NCBI GenBank assembly: GCA_018398815.1
Contig: CM031604.1
Span: forward strand, 50,582,305-50,646,304
DNA length: 64,000 bases
Reading direction: 5' to 3'
Source: Conus ventricosus
Lineage: Eukaryota > Mollusca > Gastropoda > Neogastropoda > Conidae
The notes beneath the pieces are model-generated. The model was not told the DNA's origin. It did not search any database and worked only from the letters and a program-made list of their open reading frames with translations. Each line of letters begins with the position of its first letter. Positions within the stretch are counted from its first letter, which is position 1. The position numbers were made by a program, and so were the translations under genes. This document shows, one piece after another, positions 49,372 to 62,121 of the stretch.

Positions 49372-50276
49372 TTTATCATTATCATCGTCATTACGATCAT
49401 TCTTTAGCAACTACAGCTCATGCCCTGTATAATTTGACGTAATCGACGACGACGAAAAACACGTTTTTAGCTATTTAAAAGGGGCTCGGAAGAGCGAAAA
49501 ACCTCCGCCGCGGACAAACGGATCCAGGACCCGCCCTTTGGCTAGCCTTAAGGTGAAAACACTTTTCCCTCCAGGGGAAGTAACAGTTGGTACGGGTTGC
49601 GTTACCACAGATAAGAGGGAGACAATGTTTTTTATAGCCCAGCCGACCGCAAAGGGCCATACCAGGGCTGTCATCGCGTTCATGTCCCAAATCCCAAGTC
49701 ATTGAACAAACTAACAAAAACAAACCAACAAACAAACCACCCTCACTCATACAACCTTTAAAATTACACCCTTTTAAAACACACCGGAAAACTCGTAAAG
49801 AATCTTTGTATCGTAAACTCTTAGTTTAGATTAAAAAAAAAGAAAGAAATACTGATCTGGGCAGGTGGGACATTTCTACTTATCTTGGGTAACTTATTTC
49901 TATTTATTTATTTCTTATGTCCTCTCCCTTTCCTATTTTTTTGCTGGTTTCTTTGGAGTCCGCTGAATTGTGAGGCTCTACATGAAGCGCTGAGAATACT
50001 ACAAAATTACCGGTGGTTTAAAGTGTTGACATCATGGGTTGGGCGACCACAACTGCAATCACACGTGTTTATTAAAAAATTTCAAGCTTTTATTTCGTGT
50101 TGGCCACGACAACGTATTATCTTTATTTTCACCATTATCATCTTTTATCATTAATTATAACTAATATTTATCAATATTCTTATTACTTTGTTACTGCTAT
50201 TATTATTGTCATCACAAATTTTAATTTTTAACTACGTCATCTTCTGAGCAGCCATTCCCCACAAATGATCAAATGG
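49372..50276. other. Non-coding stretch after the duplication
   Basis: AT-rich DNA with TTATTATC-like phrases at 49373-49400 and 50120-50215. No gene or defined element was recognised. Confidence 0.45.
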
Positions 50277-50681
50277 GGGGCCGGAATAGCTCAGTTGGGA
50301 GAGCGCCGGATTCGTGATCCCGTGGTTGCGGGTTCGAATTTCGGTTATAGGGGATTTTTCCCTCGGAGGTTAAAAATTGGTTCTGACTCCATTCCCCATA
50401 CAGTCCTTCGAATGAGGGGCTTAAACGAGGTTTTCCCTGTGTGAACGCACGCACAACATCTTGCACACACGTAAAATCCCTCACCAATTTGGAAAGAGAA
50501 GGCCAGTTTGGCCGTTGGGATGGATGACAGCTACACATAGCACGCACCTTCCCCGGAAGATGGAGTATGGCTGCCTTAATGGCGGGATAAAAAACGGTCA
50601 TACACACAAAAATCACTGCCTGTCTATACAGGCAGTGTCCCCAGGAGTATCAGCCTTTCGTACGCGAAGAAGAAGAAATGA
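50277..50681 (+). mobile_element. tRNA-headed SINE
   Basis: The head, about 50279-50350, folds like a tRNA: the D-arm is TAGCTCAGTTGGGAGAGC (A box) and the T-arm contains GGTTCGAATTTC (B box). The anticodon stem is CCGGA/TCCCG around TTCGTGA, imperfect as expected of a SINE. The body follows with AATGGCGGGATAAAAAACGG and CGGTCATACACACAAAAATC, phrases I associate with a SINE common in molluscs. A perfect 9 bp hairpin, CACTGCCTG/CAGGCAGTG with a 6 nt loop, lies at about 50613-50636, and the tail is GAAGAAGAAGAAATG. The mispaired acceptor stem and the attached body argue against a functional tRNA gene. Confidence 0.85.
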
Positions 50682-51163
50682 TCAAATGCACACACACCAC
50701 ACACACACACACAACACACACAACACACACACACACACACAAAAGAGCGAGAGAGAGAGAGGGAGGGGGAGAGAGAAAAGAGAGAGGAGAGGGAAAGAGA
50801 GAAAGGAGAGGTAAAGAGAGAGAGAGAGAGAGAGAGGGGGGGAAGAGAGAGAGAGAGGGGGAGAGAGACAGAGGAAGGAGGGTTGGGACAAAAGAGGTTC
50901 TAGACAAACACTGTCACCGCTTCAACGAGGCCTCTTTATCTCTCCAGTTCCCTTTCCCGTTCCCAAACCCGGCCTGAATTATTCCGACCGAATCGCAAAA
51001 ACTGCTTTCCGCGTCTGCTTCAACTGGCAAAAGGGTTAATCCCCAAATTGAAAAAACAAAATGTAGTGTAACAATCTTTTTTGGTTTCCAAAGTGTTGAT
51101 CAGTATCACGGAATAAACATAACACGGAAAAATCCATGTGGATGAAAATAATAACATACTATG

Positions 51164-51194
<31 letters not shown>

Positions 51195-51280
51195 AGATTA
51201 GCACTTCATCAACGTGCAAAAGTCGTTCAAATCAAAGGAGTCTAGCAGTCCAAGTAGTGTGTGTGTTTCTGCGTGCGTGC

Positions 51281-51324
<44 letters not shown>

Positions 51325-51418
51325 TGTGTGTGTGTGTGTGTGATAATATATTAAAAATATTTAACACTTCATCCAGACACAAAAAAGTCTTTCAAATCAA
51401 AGGAGTATAGGAAACGAA

Positions 51419-51450
<32 letters not shown>

Positions 51451-51599
51451 TGTGTGTGTGTGTGTGTGTGTTGTGTGTGAACGTGCCTGCATGGATTATT
51501 ACTGTTCCAGCTGTATCCACTTGTTGGAGAAACATTCTAAAGATGTACATCCGCTTCCTTTCTTGAGAACACCACTGTTCTCGGATAGGCATCCCACGC

Positions 51600-51697
<98 letters not shown>

Positions 51698-52427
51698 GCG
51701 CGCGCGCGCGTGCATGCGCGCGCGAAAAGAGAGAGAGAGGAGGGAGGGGAGCAAGCGTGTGAAAGTGCATGTGTAAAAGATCCCAAGTCACGAGCAAATT
51801 TTGAATAAATTTCTGCTCGGCCAAGGAATGCGTATTCTGCAAGTTAACTCACGTACTACTGGTTTTCGGGGTATGCTGCTCTCCTCCCTTTGGAGGGAGA
51901 CACGTCAGCGGGTTTTAGACATGCACGTGTGGTCAATATTCCCACGAGACTCCATCCATTCTATTCTGCCCTATAAGGCATGCGCATGCAGACTCTAGTT
52001 GTCACGCACGAACTGACACAGGTCGCCTCAGTGACAATTGTGGAGTGTGGCCCGTCCAGTGCCAGGTGGCAGTGACCGTGAAGTGCGTGAATCCTGCCGG
52101 GAATTTGCTTACCTGTTAACTCTTGGAGGGGGGAGGGAGGAGGTTGTCAAGCTCGTCGGAATAGTGGAGTTTACGTGTGTAAACTAACGCTCGTGAAACT
52201 GGAGTTCTTCGATGTGTACGGGGAATTCCGTGAATGTGAGTGCTGTCTTGTGAGTTTCCGAGGTGAACTCGGAGTGTCGTGGTGTGTCTGCAAGTTAGTA
52301 CGAACTGAGGCGTTATCCACGAAGGTTGGGTTGGCCTCGTGCTCAGGTTCCTGCCGTTGGGGCAGGGGTTGGTGGTATGCCCTCGGCCGACTTTTGAAGG
52401 TTTGGCTACCAGGTTGAAGACTGTCGA
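50682..52427. other. Non-coding stretch with AC, GA, GT and TGCG repeats
   Basis: (AC)n at 50690-50740, interrupted (GA)n at 50748-50872, an A run at 51162-51183, (GT)n at about 51275-51342, (TGCG)n and (GT)n at 51421-51478, and (GT)n into (GTGC)n into (CG)n at 51602-51722. From about 51950 the base composition changes to mixed GC-rich unique sequence with no recognised gene. Confidence 0.6.
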
Positions 52428-52640
52428 TGTTTCGGTGTTCAGCGACGGGTTCTGCACGTACCAGGGCGTTGGCTGTCTGGCAGTGTCCCGGCGACTGAGG
52501 GTGTCGTCCAGTGTGTCGTCCGCGTTTTGACTGTCGGTGTTTGGTGTTCAGCGACGGGTTCTGCACGTACCAGGGCGTTGGCTGTCTGGCAGTGTCCCGG
52601 CGACTGAGGGTGTCGTCCATTGTGTGTCGTTCCTGTTGTT
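52428..52640. repeat. 109 bp tandem duplication
   Basis: A unit containing GGTGTTCAGCGACGGGTTCT and CCCGGCGACTGAGGGTGTCG occurs at about 52434 and again 109 bp later at about 52543. The two copies are almost identical. The flanking unique sequence shows no domain when translated. Confidence 0.9.
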
Positions 52641-54306
52641 GTCTAAGGGTTCCGGAGAGTTTTGTGTACCTCTCCTACACGGCAAATCCGTGAGGGTCGG
52701 CCTCTCAGGTGGTGGGAGTTGGCACCGCCACTCCCACTGTCATCCCTGCCCACTTCTCTGCCGGAGTGGGGACGCACCCGGAGCCGGCAGGATGCGTTCC
52801 GGTCGGGTCGTCATCTCCCTTCCACAGTCCGAGGGTGTGGCAGTTCCTCTGACTTCAACTGTCTCGTCAGGGTGGCAAGCGTCTTGAGGGCCCACCGTAG
52901 TATTCCATCAGCGTGTGACTCGCGGGTGTGGTTGGTGCCGGTAGGAGGGAACCGCGTTCTTCGACGTGGTACAACGTTCCTCTCCTATTTCGCGTCAAGC
53001 GCTTCAGTGAAGGTTTTGTGTTTTGGCGGTGCATTAGTGTGAGCGCCGTCAAGCAGACCGTTTCATAATCGTATTGGGAAACGCTGTGTTGCTGTTTTTT
53101 TTGTGTTTATGTTTTTTTTGTTGTTTTTTTTTGGAAGGAGTTTTTTTTTTTTTTTCTGGCGTGTGTCAAGTACCCGCCAGGGACTTCGGATGAAGTATTG
53201 AAAGTACAACATTGGGTGCGGGTTACTTGAACAATTGGTGTTGAACATTTGGGGGTTAAGCTTTGGTGTCCGGGTGGTTTGACACCGGCATATAAAAATT
53301 AGCATAAAGGATACATTTTGGAAAAGAAACATCGCGTGGGCATCTCAGGTTTATGAGGTATCAACCTTGTTTGGTATTTCAGCCTGGGGTTACCAGGGGA
53401 TGTGATGAGTCACCCTTGTTCCTTCTGGTATTAGCCTTTAGTGGGCTGAGGTGTGTATTTGTGCCTCCTGAGGGAAGGGTTGTTATATGTAAACGTGCAG
53501 CACATGCGTGCACGGATATGCATAAGGGGCCATGCGCTGATGGTCGGGTATTGATAGTATTGTTGGATTCTTTTGGGGTTTGTTTGTTTTTTCTGTGGGT
53601 GAGAGTGCGTGTGTGAATGCAAATAAAGCCTTCTGTTTGTGCACTGTATTTTCTTTTGTGTGTGTGTTTGTTGTGTGGCGTTCATACTCAGTAAAAGGGG
53701 GAAAGGGGTGGTTGTAACGGGGGATATATTAATACATATATCCCTGTCTACTGTCTTATACAGTGACACTAGTTCTGGGAAGAATGAATTTCTTGGTGGC
53801 AAGATGACGCATATGCTTCGGTGTTGACAGATCTGTTGTTATTGTCCTTGCCGGAGCGTAATAACTGTGTCAAACACAGAATACATTTATACCTTATTAA
53901 CCACACAGAAAATAGCGAAGAGTACACGCTTTGCTAACCCCAAAATTACTCTCTCCAAGCTGAAAATACTCGTTCGCCATACGCAAGAAGTACATCACGG
54001 CCAAATTCGCACCACTTCATAAAAACGTCATGAATCGGTCTCGCTGTGACCAGAGTGGAAATAACGGTGTTTCGTTGGCAACACAGATCGGGTATCATTG
54101 CTTGTAATTTGTGAAGGTTGGATATTTCAGTCAATTTGTGATATGTAAATGGATTGAAAGAACAGAACTTGTTGGTCACAGCATCGACAATATTATAATA
54201 TACACCCCGCCCTCTGAGCGACAGTAATTGTCCTCACAATCAGAAAGGGATGAAAACAAATCATCTTGATCGACATGCAAAACTGAAGAAAGTAGGCTAG
54301 ATCGTG
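52641..54306. other. Unassigned region with a possible LTR edge
   Basis: An AATAAA lies at about 53623. At about 53692-53711 a purine tract (AAAAGGGGGAAAGGGG) is followed by TGTAACGGGGGATATATT, which resembles a polypurine tract abutting a Gypsy-type 3' LTR that starts with TG. Just inside it GGGATATAT and ATATATCCC form a hairpin. No gag or pol sequence and no second LTR were found, so the call is weak. Confidence 0.3.
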
Positions 54307-54490
54307 TGTATCAGCGATGAGGCTGGTCTGCAGGCTGTGTATCAGCGATGAGGCTGGTCTGCAGGCTGTGTATCAGCGATGAGGCTGGTCTGCAGGCTGT
54401 GTATCAGCGATGAGGCTGGTCTGCAGGCTGTGTATCAGCGATGAGGCTGGTCTGCAGGCTGTGTATCAGCGATGAGGCTGGTCTGCAGGC
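54307..54490. repeat. 29 bp tandem repeat, 6.3 copies
   Basis: The unit begins TGTATCAGCGATGAGGCTGG and ends TCTGCAGGC. The copies are identical by eye, so the array is young. Confidence 0.97.
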
Positions 54491-55071
54491 TTTCCTTCCG
54501 AGTCTGTGGAACGTCCAGTGGAGCCTTGTTGGTGGCGTGTCAGCGACTGTCGTTTTCCTACGTTCATAGTCCTGAAGGCTTTCCACCCCACATTGCACGT
54601 AAGGCCAACATAGCTCGCGTGACGCAGCGAGTACATCTGATACTGTAATGTGTACTCAAAAGATACCAGTGCATTCGATCTTCACTATAGGTTTGGGGTG
54701 TGTGCTCTCTTGAGGTGGCTCCCCACTAAGCAGCTATTGTCGTAAGTACGGCTTTTAGCATGGGAAACCTTTTGCTTGCTGAATCTAGCGCGCGTGGGGG
54801 TGGGGGTGGGGGGTGGGTGGGTGGTGGAAACGCCGGGGGGGGGGGGGGGGGGGGGGGGAGACTTTTGTCCAACAATTATTTACCACGGTACACATATCAT
54901 GATGTTTTAGAATCATGTAAACACTATTTGTAACCGTCATTTACGGCCGTCATTAACGTTACTTATTAACCATCACCTGTAAATAATGTACTTCATTAAT
55001 CAATTTATTGCTTGTTGATAATTTTTTTCAAACAGAAAAAAAAATGAAGATAATTTAGTTTGAATATTGCA

Positions 55072-55111
<40 letters not shown>

Positions 55112-55695
55112 CACACAACACTGTTATGAATTCCATTCCTAAATGATTCATGTTTGTAAAGTTACCCAGAACAATCCATCATGTTGGGACGACCGCATCC
55201 CATATTACACAGAATCAGAAGAGGCAACAGTGGAGCCCACCAGGACGATGTGGCAGTGGCGCCGAGTCTCTTCCGGAAGAATGGCCTCACACCCATCTGA
55301 ATTTGTATGAGGTTTCCACGCGGACTGCTCGCATCTGGGACCGAATTGAACTACACGGATACAGACGTGTTTGCCAGGAACACAACAGAGCGAGCGGCTT
55401 GGATATAATGTCATTGAAATGAAATGGGGAGGGGGGAGGGGGTTAAAAAAAAAACACCCGCTCAGACATGTGTTTGGATAAGATTCTATGCACAAACACA
55501 TGTCTCGGGAAAACTAATTACTTGATGGCAGGATAATTCCGTGGTATTAGGATTTAGGGAGAAGTTACGAGAGTAAAAAAAGAAGAAAAAAAAAAGAAGA
55601 AAAAAAAGGATGAGTGATCGGAGGTACGTCGGGAGGCGGTTCTGACCAGACAGGAAAATAAGCTGCTGCCTTTCATGATGGAACCTGGCTCTCTT

Positions 55696-55726
<31 letters not shown>

Positions 55727-56140
55727 CGGTGGGGAGTGGAGCAAAGACTGTGTTTGCTTGTGCCACTCTCTGTGTCTCTCTGTGAATGCTTGTGCGTGCG
55801 CCAGTGCACGTGCTTACGTGCGTGCGCACGTGGTTTGTGCGAACAGGTACGTGCCTGCCTTCGCGCGCGCGTCTGTGCGTGCGTGCGTGCGTGTATGTGT
55901 GCATGCGTGCGTGCGCGGGCTTGCTTGAATGAACCCTTGCTAGAAGGAATTAATTGTTCTTAAGAGAAAGGCGTGATCTCGCAAGTTTTGTCTGACTTTC
56001 TTCCCGGGATGGGAAGGATAGGGTTGAGCCTGCATTGATTAGGTTTGTGACACGTGTGGTAACATTGGTCACGAATCCTACAACACGCGTTCCCTGACGA
56101 CGCCATGCACAGCTGTCCTGGGCAAACCAGAGGATGAGGA
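54491..56140. other. Non-coding stretch with G homopolymers and AC/GT-CG repeats
   Basis: Long G runs at about 54834-54859 and 55699-55726, (AC)n at 55075-55109 and GTGC-type sequence at 55788-55921. Short frames here show no domain. Confidence 0.55.
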
Positions 56141-57050
56141 GACAGGGGTGGATGTTGCTCCCACCTCCAGAAGGTGGAACACAGCCTCCCTCGTGAGGCC
56201 TGCCTCTCCACGTAACCATCAGAACGGGGACTCGGCCCAGCCGAAGAGGTACGTGGGATCAACGACGTATGCGCCTGAGCCCTTAGGCACACGGTGTCCC
56301 AGACCGGTTTGTAGTTTTGGTGGCAGAACATCTGGTCGTCGGCAAGAGCCTTGGGTTTGGTTCTGTCCCAGACTGGAGTGCAGGTCCTCTTCTTTCTTCC
56401 TGCTGAACTGGTGTCCAGCACTGGGTTCTGGTTCCGTGTGAACTGATGTCCACTCTGTGGTGTTGGTCAGCCGACGGTGGGCTTCGGTAATCTTCGCCCC
56501 CCCCCCCCCCCCAAAAAAAAAAAGAAAAAGGAAAAAAAAGGCTGTCTTCAGGGCTACAAAGCGGCCCTCCTTCATGCTCGGATGACGATAGTCCTGTGCC
56601 GCGTGAGACCACCTCAAAGAGGGAGCAGGACGACTTCGCTAAGGCGCTGCACAATTCCCTTCCGTGGACCCCACGGATTCCGGCCGTGAGGGCAACTTTT
56701 CAGCCCAATCCCGAGAGGTATGCCCACCGCGCCACCACCAAGAAACACCAGGGCCACAGTAATCGGTCAGGCAGCGCTCCATCGCCGACCATTCCCATCC
56801 CCACCCCCCACCCCACTTATCTAGAAGCCGTTCCCCGGCGACATAGGCTAGATCCGAGTCACCCCACAGCGACTGGAAGGTTGGCTGCGGCGCCCGACGT
56901 TGACCTCTCACAGCAACGCCCTTCAAGAGAGATATGCCACCTCACTCTCGGCACTACTGTGCTATGTCAGCTCCGCAGAGTGATCGACGACGACGCCCAG
57001 CCGATGTCCTTCGTTGTTTTTGAATCAAGACAGGTACCCATGAACTGACT
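56141..57050. other. Possible coding sequence of unknown identity
   Basis: This kilobase has balanced composition and fairly long frames on both strands. The longest plus frame, 56596-57048 (about 150 codons, opening with GTG), can be read upstream to an acceptor-like CTGTCTTCAG at about 56549. A plus-strand donor-like AAGAG|GTACGT sits near 56248. On the minus strand a frame ends PTYLFGWAESPF at about 56219. No family was recognised on either strand, and a C/A homopolymer interrupts the middle (56496-56523). It may be an unrecognised exon pair or chance. Confidence 0.2.
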
Positions 57051-57970
<920 letters not shown>

Positions 57971-58379
57971 GAAATGAAATGAAATGAAGTGAAATTTATT
58001 CAGATAGGCCACAACCCCTTCTGAAGGGGGAATACATTCAAACCTCGGCATGATGAGTGTAACAACAACATCAACACAAAATGATACTCGAATACATGAA
58101 CAACAACAAAATGATACTCAAATGCATAAAATACAATCTACTAAACACGTGCATGAAGTATAATCTACTGACCCAGATATTAACTCCATACTTGGGCATC
58201 CATTTCCATGTAATATCGGCGTGTCAATACATTTTTAGCTAACCATAACAGCTCGCCTCTTAAAGGCTTTATACAAACATATGCACAGAGTCTTCACAAT
58301 GATTTCATTTTCATTCGTCATTAACATTTTCATTCGTCATTAATAGAGTTCCACGAAACTGACATGGATTGGCATAATA

Positions 58380-58748
58380 TTAAAATGGAATGTGTTCCTG
58401 CCGTAGGTCACTGAAAACAGGGCCGAAGAGCAGAAAGTGTACTTCGTGATCATTTGCCTTTTCACATAGCAGGCATATCAAACTCCGGTCAGAAACTACA
58501 TTATACCGCTGACTATGCGCTGCTAAATTCGAAACACCAAATCTGAACTTCGTCATGTAATTCTTTTTTATATGCCTGTCAATATCAAGTAAAAAAAAAG
58601 AAAAAAAAAGAAGATACATTTCACAATTACTGGATGATTTAAACGATCTGCACCATGTAAATCTATCACTTTCCTGAACATGTTCATGCCAGTTTTGCCA
58701 TCTGTTACCAATAAGTCTTTGCCGAAACACTGGCAAAAAATATTTCAC
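58380..58748 (-). pseudogene. LINE ORF2 C-terminal fragment with Cys/His motif
   Basis: A 122-codon frame contains NMRFTWCRS-like DRFTWCRSFKSS and then ICLLCEKANDHEVHFLLFGP followed by DLRQEH. This matches the 'C..C.....E...H.L..C....R' element near the end of many LINE ORF2 proteins, with the last Cys replaced by Gly. The Cys loss and the broken upstream frame indicate decay. Confidence 0.65.
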
Positions 58749-58956
58749 ATTTTCTTCTCTCTGGTTTAGCCATACAAATCCAAAACCATTAAGAAACAGG
58801 ATCTTGCGAACATTGACGCTCAGTGGGTTTGCCTCGTGAATCTAACCAAAATAACATGTTATAAGCTTTCAAAGGTACTCTGTTATCATTCATCCGTGAT
58901 ATTTCTAGCCTGTATATATTGCACTGTACACTTGAAATTATGTAAATAGGGTGACT

Positions 58957-59229
58957 CTAGTATTTCCAAAACGTTTTTAAAGCATACAAATGAACCTTTT
59001 CAACACGAACGACGGCAGTATCCAATGCCCACAGTTCAGCTCCATAGATAGCAATTAGTTGTACCTGAGTATCAAAATGTTTTAGTAATACTCTCAGCGA
59101 ATTATTGCTAAGTATTATTCCATTTCTTACTTCAAAAAGTGAGTTTATATTGAATACTAAACGTAGATGGTGGGACTCATTTCGTTCCTTCACACAGAGA
59201 CTGCACGATAGATTGATAGCATTAAACAT
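58957..59229 (-). pseudogene. LINE ORF2 post-RT fragment
   Basis: The frame contains FDTQVQLIAIYGAELWALD and then VEKVHLYALKTFW. It matches the 'f...v.pi..YGaEiW......ie.....k.l.' segment after the RT domain of CR1/I-type LINEs. It lies between the endonuclease fragment and the C-terminal fragment, in the expected order. Confidence 0.65.
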
Positions 59230-59407
59230 GTCTTAAGAACTTATAAAATAATCATTCACACTGGTCACTGTCTCTGAGGAAATGTAGGTGAAACGACCTT
59301 GACGGTCGCCGTCGCACACACCATTTAAAATGCACACATCTAACGCAGTACACATGTTTAACAACAGCTTACCATACATGTTCAATGTCTTGTCTTCGGA
59401 ACACCTG

Positions 59408-59713
59408 TTAATAAAGGTTTCGTTGTGTAAATTGAAAGAACATTTTTTTGGTTGGAAATTCCTGACAAATGTTAGAAATTCTGCTATTTAGACCTCCAGC
59501 CAGAAGTAAATACATATCAGAGAGGCACTTTTTCAAATCACGTATGCCACTATCAGTACCATAGAAAGCACAGTATGGTGAATTTTCTGGAGGTACGTAT
59601 GGGCATACATAAAGAACATTCTTTGTAAGACCAAAAACATCTTTAGAAATATTGAACATAATGCTATTATTTAGATCGGCTGGTAACTCTTGTACAAAGG
59701 GTAAAAATTCCAT
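59408..59713 (-). pseudogene. LINE endonuclease (APE-type) fragment
   Basis: The frame contains VLYVCPYVPPENSPYCAFYG and LLLAGGLNSRISNICQEFP. These fit the 'Y.pP..S.yy' and 'l.GDfN.ri....df' blocks of an apurinic-type endonuclease. The key D in GDFN reads as Gly (GGLN) here, so the site is inactivated as well as truncated. Confidence 0.6.
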
Positions 59714-60923
59714 TTTGATAAGACATAGACTCCTCCAAATCGTCGTCCGTGTTTTGTAAACTGAACGGCTGGTTGACAGAAAACTTTATAACTGCTCAAT
59801 ACCTCTGAATGTAAATTCTCAGCAAAACGTTTCTACTAAACAAATAAAATCAAAAGACGTTATAAACGAAAGAAACGTTTTACCAGATAACTTAGAAAGC
59901 AAACCATTCACATTCCAATGCAAACATGATATATGATTTCCGCTCGTATCAGTCAAATTCACACCACAGTTTCTCCTCTGTTATCATTTAGTACATTAAC
60001 TTTTTCATTTGCTAAGACAATGGGATAAAACTTAGTATCTGAAAATCAGCACAGAAAGGAGCAGGATTGTTCCACATGAAAGATAAAGCATTTTCGTCGT
60101 TTCTTAAACCATGTTCACAAACTTCGGAAGGGACGTTTTCATTCAATGTTAGGAGATAACGCATTCTCATTTTCATTCTGATTATGTACAAACACTTTGG
60201 AGGAAAATCCCCATTCGATGATGAAACAAAACATTTTATTGACATTTTCATTCTCTGTTATATTTTGTGTTCTAGGTTTAGATGAAAGTGACTCAGCTGA
60301 TGAAGAAAAGTAAAGCATCTCTATTCATTCTTTCATTCATTCCACCATTGTCTAAACCGACATTTGAAGAATAATGGTCATTTGTCAAAGGAGATAAAGC
60401 ATGTACCACCAATCATTCATTATGTACAAGACATTGACAAGATAAACATGTATTCAACGAAAAAGAGAAATTGTTTTCAACCACTCTTTCACAATGCACA
60501 CACAATTCAGAGGAAAAACATTTATGAAACACAGAAGGAAACACTTTCACCGATCCTTTCATCATGTGCTTGAACAACATTCAGTGTGTCATCAAATACC
60601 GTTTACAACCCCCGTAAAAACATCCGAATGTGTTCGGTTCAGTGGCACATTGCACGAGCGATTTTTGTCGTGAACTTCACAGTTGACGGGGAGCGTTGAC
60701 ACTGCTGTCACTTCTCCTAACCCGAGCTGCACGTGATGTGCCATCCTTACCTTCTCTTTTAAACGGTGAAATAGTTTTTTTCCTTCCCTTCTACGTTTAG
60801 ATTTATGTACCGATTTGATGAATTAAATTGCTCTGATGTCACTTTTAACAGGCCGGCCATATCTCTAGGTAGACATTTTCAGATTGCTGTCCTGGTCCAG
60901 GTAATACTTTTTCCTTTCAATAA

Positions 60924-61421
60924 CTAGGTGATAAAAAAAATCATTGACACTTTTTTGTGTGCATCTTTCAGGTGAGGGACAAGTTTCTTACGTATTTCTC
61001 TCTCTTGCTGGGAGAAATCTTCACTGACAAATACCTTAGTACCTCTCAACCTATGCTTGGCTCCTAGAATGGCTTCCTTGTCCTTAATTAAGGACAGTGC
61101 AACACCCAATAATCGGAGAGTCCGGTTTCCCGTTTAACCTGTGGAGCTTGTCAAACAGTATGTCTTTTGGCAGTTCTAATTTGTCAGCTAACAAATCGTG
61201 CACAAGGCCCTCACAATCCTGTCTGGTTTCCCGATCTCGCCTTGGTATGCCATGAAATATAACATTGTTCCTCACAGAACGACATTCTAAATCGCCCGTC
61301 TTTTGTTCCAGTTTCAACACTTCTCCGATCAGACTGTCACTCTGGGCCTTCAAATTTTCATTTTCACGACTGAGATCAGTGACCTCTTTTTTTTTCTTTC
61401 CAAAGAAATAACGTCCTCAAG
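60924..61421 (-). pseudogene. LINE ORF1 (L1-like transposase_22) RNA-binding and C-terminal part
   Basis: After a coiled-coil stretch (ENENLKAQSDSLIGEVLKLE), the frame reads RSVRNNVIFHGIPRRDRET and LFDKLHRLNGKPDSPII, the 'R.NNi.f.GipE...E.....i..aHRlg....rpii' RRM-like block of L1-type ORF1 proteins. After a frame break, GTKVFVSEDFSQQEREIRKK follows, matching 'lkGtkifvsEDfs.evre.Rk.L'. In live elements this protein trimerises through its coiled coil and binds element RNA. Confidence 0.8.
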
Positions 61422-62121
61422 CAGTCCAACATACATGTCTGTCATCTCCCTCATGTCAGTCCAACATACATGTCTGTCATCTCCCTCATGTCAGTCCAAC
61501 ATACATGTCTGTCATCTCCCTCATGTCAGTCCAACATACATGTCTGTCATCTCCCTCATGTCAGTCCAACATACATGTCTGTCATCTCCCTCATGTCAGT
61601 CCAACATACATGTCTGTCATCTCCCTCATGTCAGTCCAACATACATGTCTGTCATCTCCCTCATGTCAGTCCAACATACATGTCTGTCATCTCCCTCATG
61701 TCAGTCCAACATACATGTCTGTCATCTCCCTCATGTCAGTCCAACATACATGTCTGTCATCTCCCTCATGTCAGTCCAACATACATGTCTGTCATCTCCC
61801 TCATGTCAGTCCAACATACATGTCTGTCATCTCCCTCATGTCAGTCCAACATACATGTCTGTCATCTCCCTCATGTCAGTCCAACATACATGTCTGTCAT
61901 CTCCCTCATGTCAGTCCAACATACATGTCTGTCATCTCCCTCATGTCAGTCCAACATACATGTCTGTCATCTCCCTCATGTCAGTCCAACATACATGTCT
62001 GTCATCTCCCTCATGTCAGTCCAACATACATGTCTGTCATCTCCCTCATGTCAGTCCAACATACATGTCTGTCATCTCCCTCATGTCAGTCCAACATACA
62101 TGTCTGTCATCTCCTCATGTC
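61422..62121. repeat. 35 bp minisatellite, about 20 identical copies, inside LINE ORF1
   Basis: The unit begins CAGTCCAACATACATGTCTG and ends TCATCTCCCTCATGT. Copies appear identical over 700 bp; only the last lacks one C. On the minus strand one unit corresponds to the ORF1 coiled-coil residues DMREMTDMYVGL, and single-copy ORF1 sequence continues on both sides (LDEITADMR before it, LLEDVISLERKKKE after it). Since 35 is not a multiple of three, expansion cycles through all frames and yields 217-298 codon ORFs that are not genes. Confidence 0.96.

Noticed and set aside
49471..49750. Two overlapping minus-strand ORFs (70 and 91 codons) as genes
   Set aside because: No domain or splice signals recognised; possibly part of an unidentified repeat.
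50279..50350. A functional tRNA gene
   Set aside because: The D and T arms are good, but the acceptor stem and anticodon stem are imperfect and the sequence continues into a SINE body and tail.
61422..62121. CRISPR-like regular array
   Set aside because: Units are directly contiguous with no unique spacers, and the host is clearly eukaryotic; the same applies to the 24, 27 and 29 bp arrays and the 1-1305 satellite.
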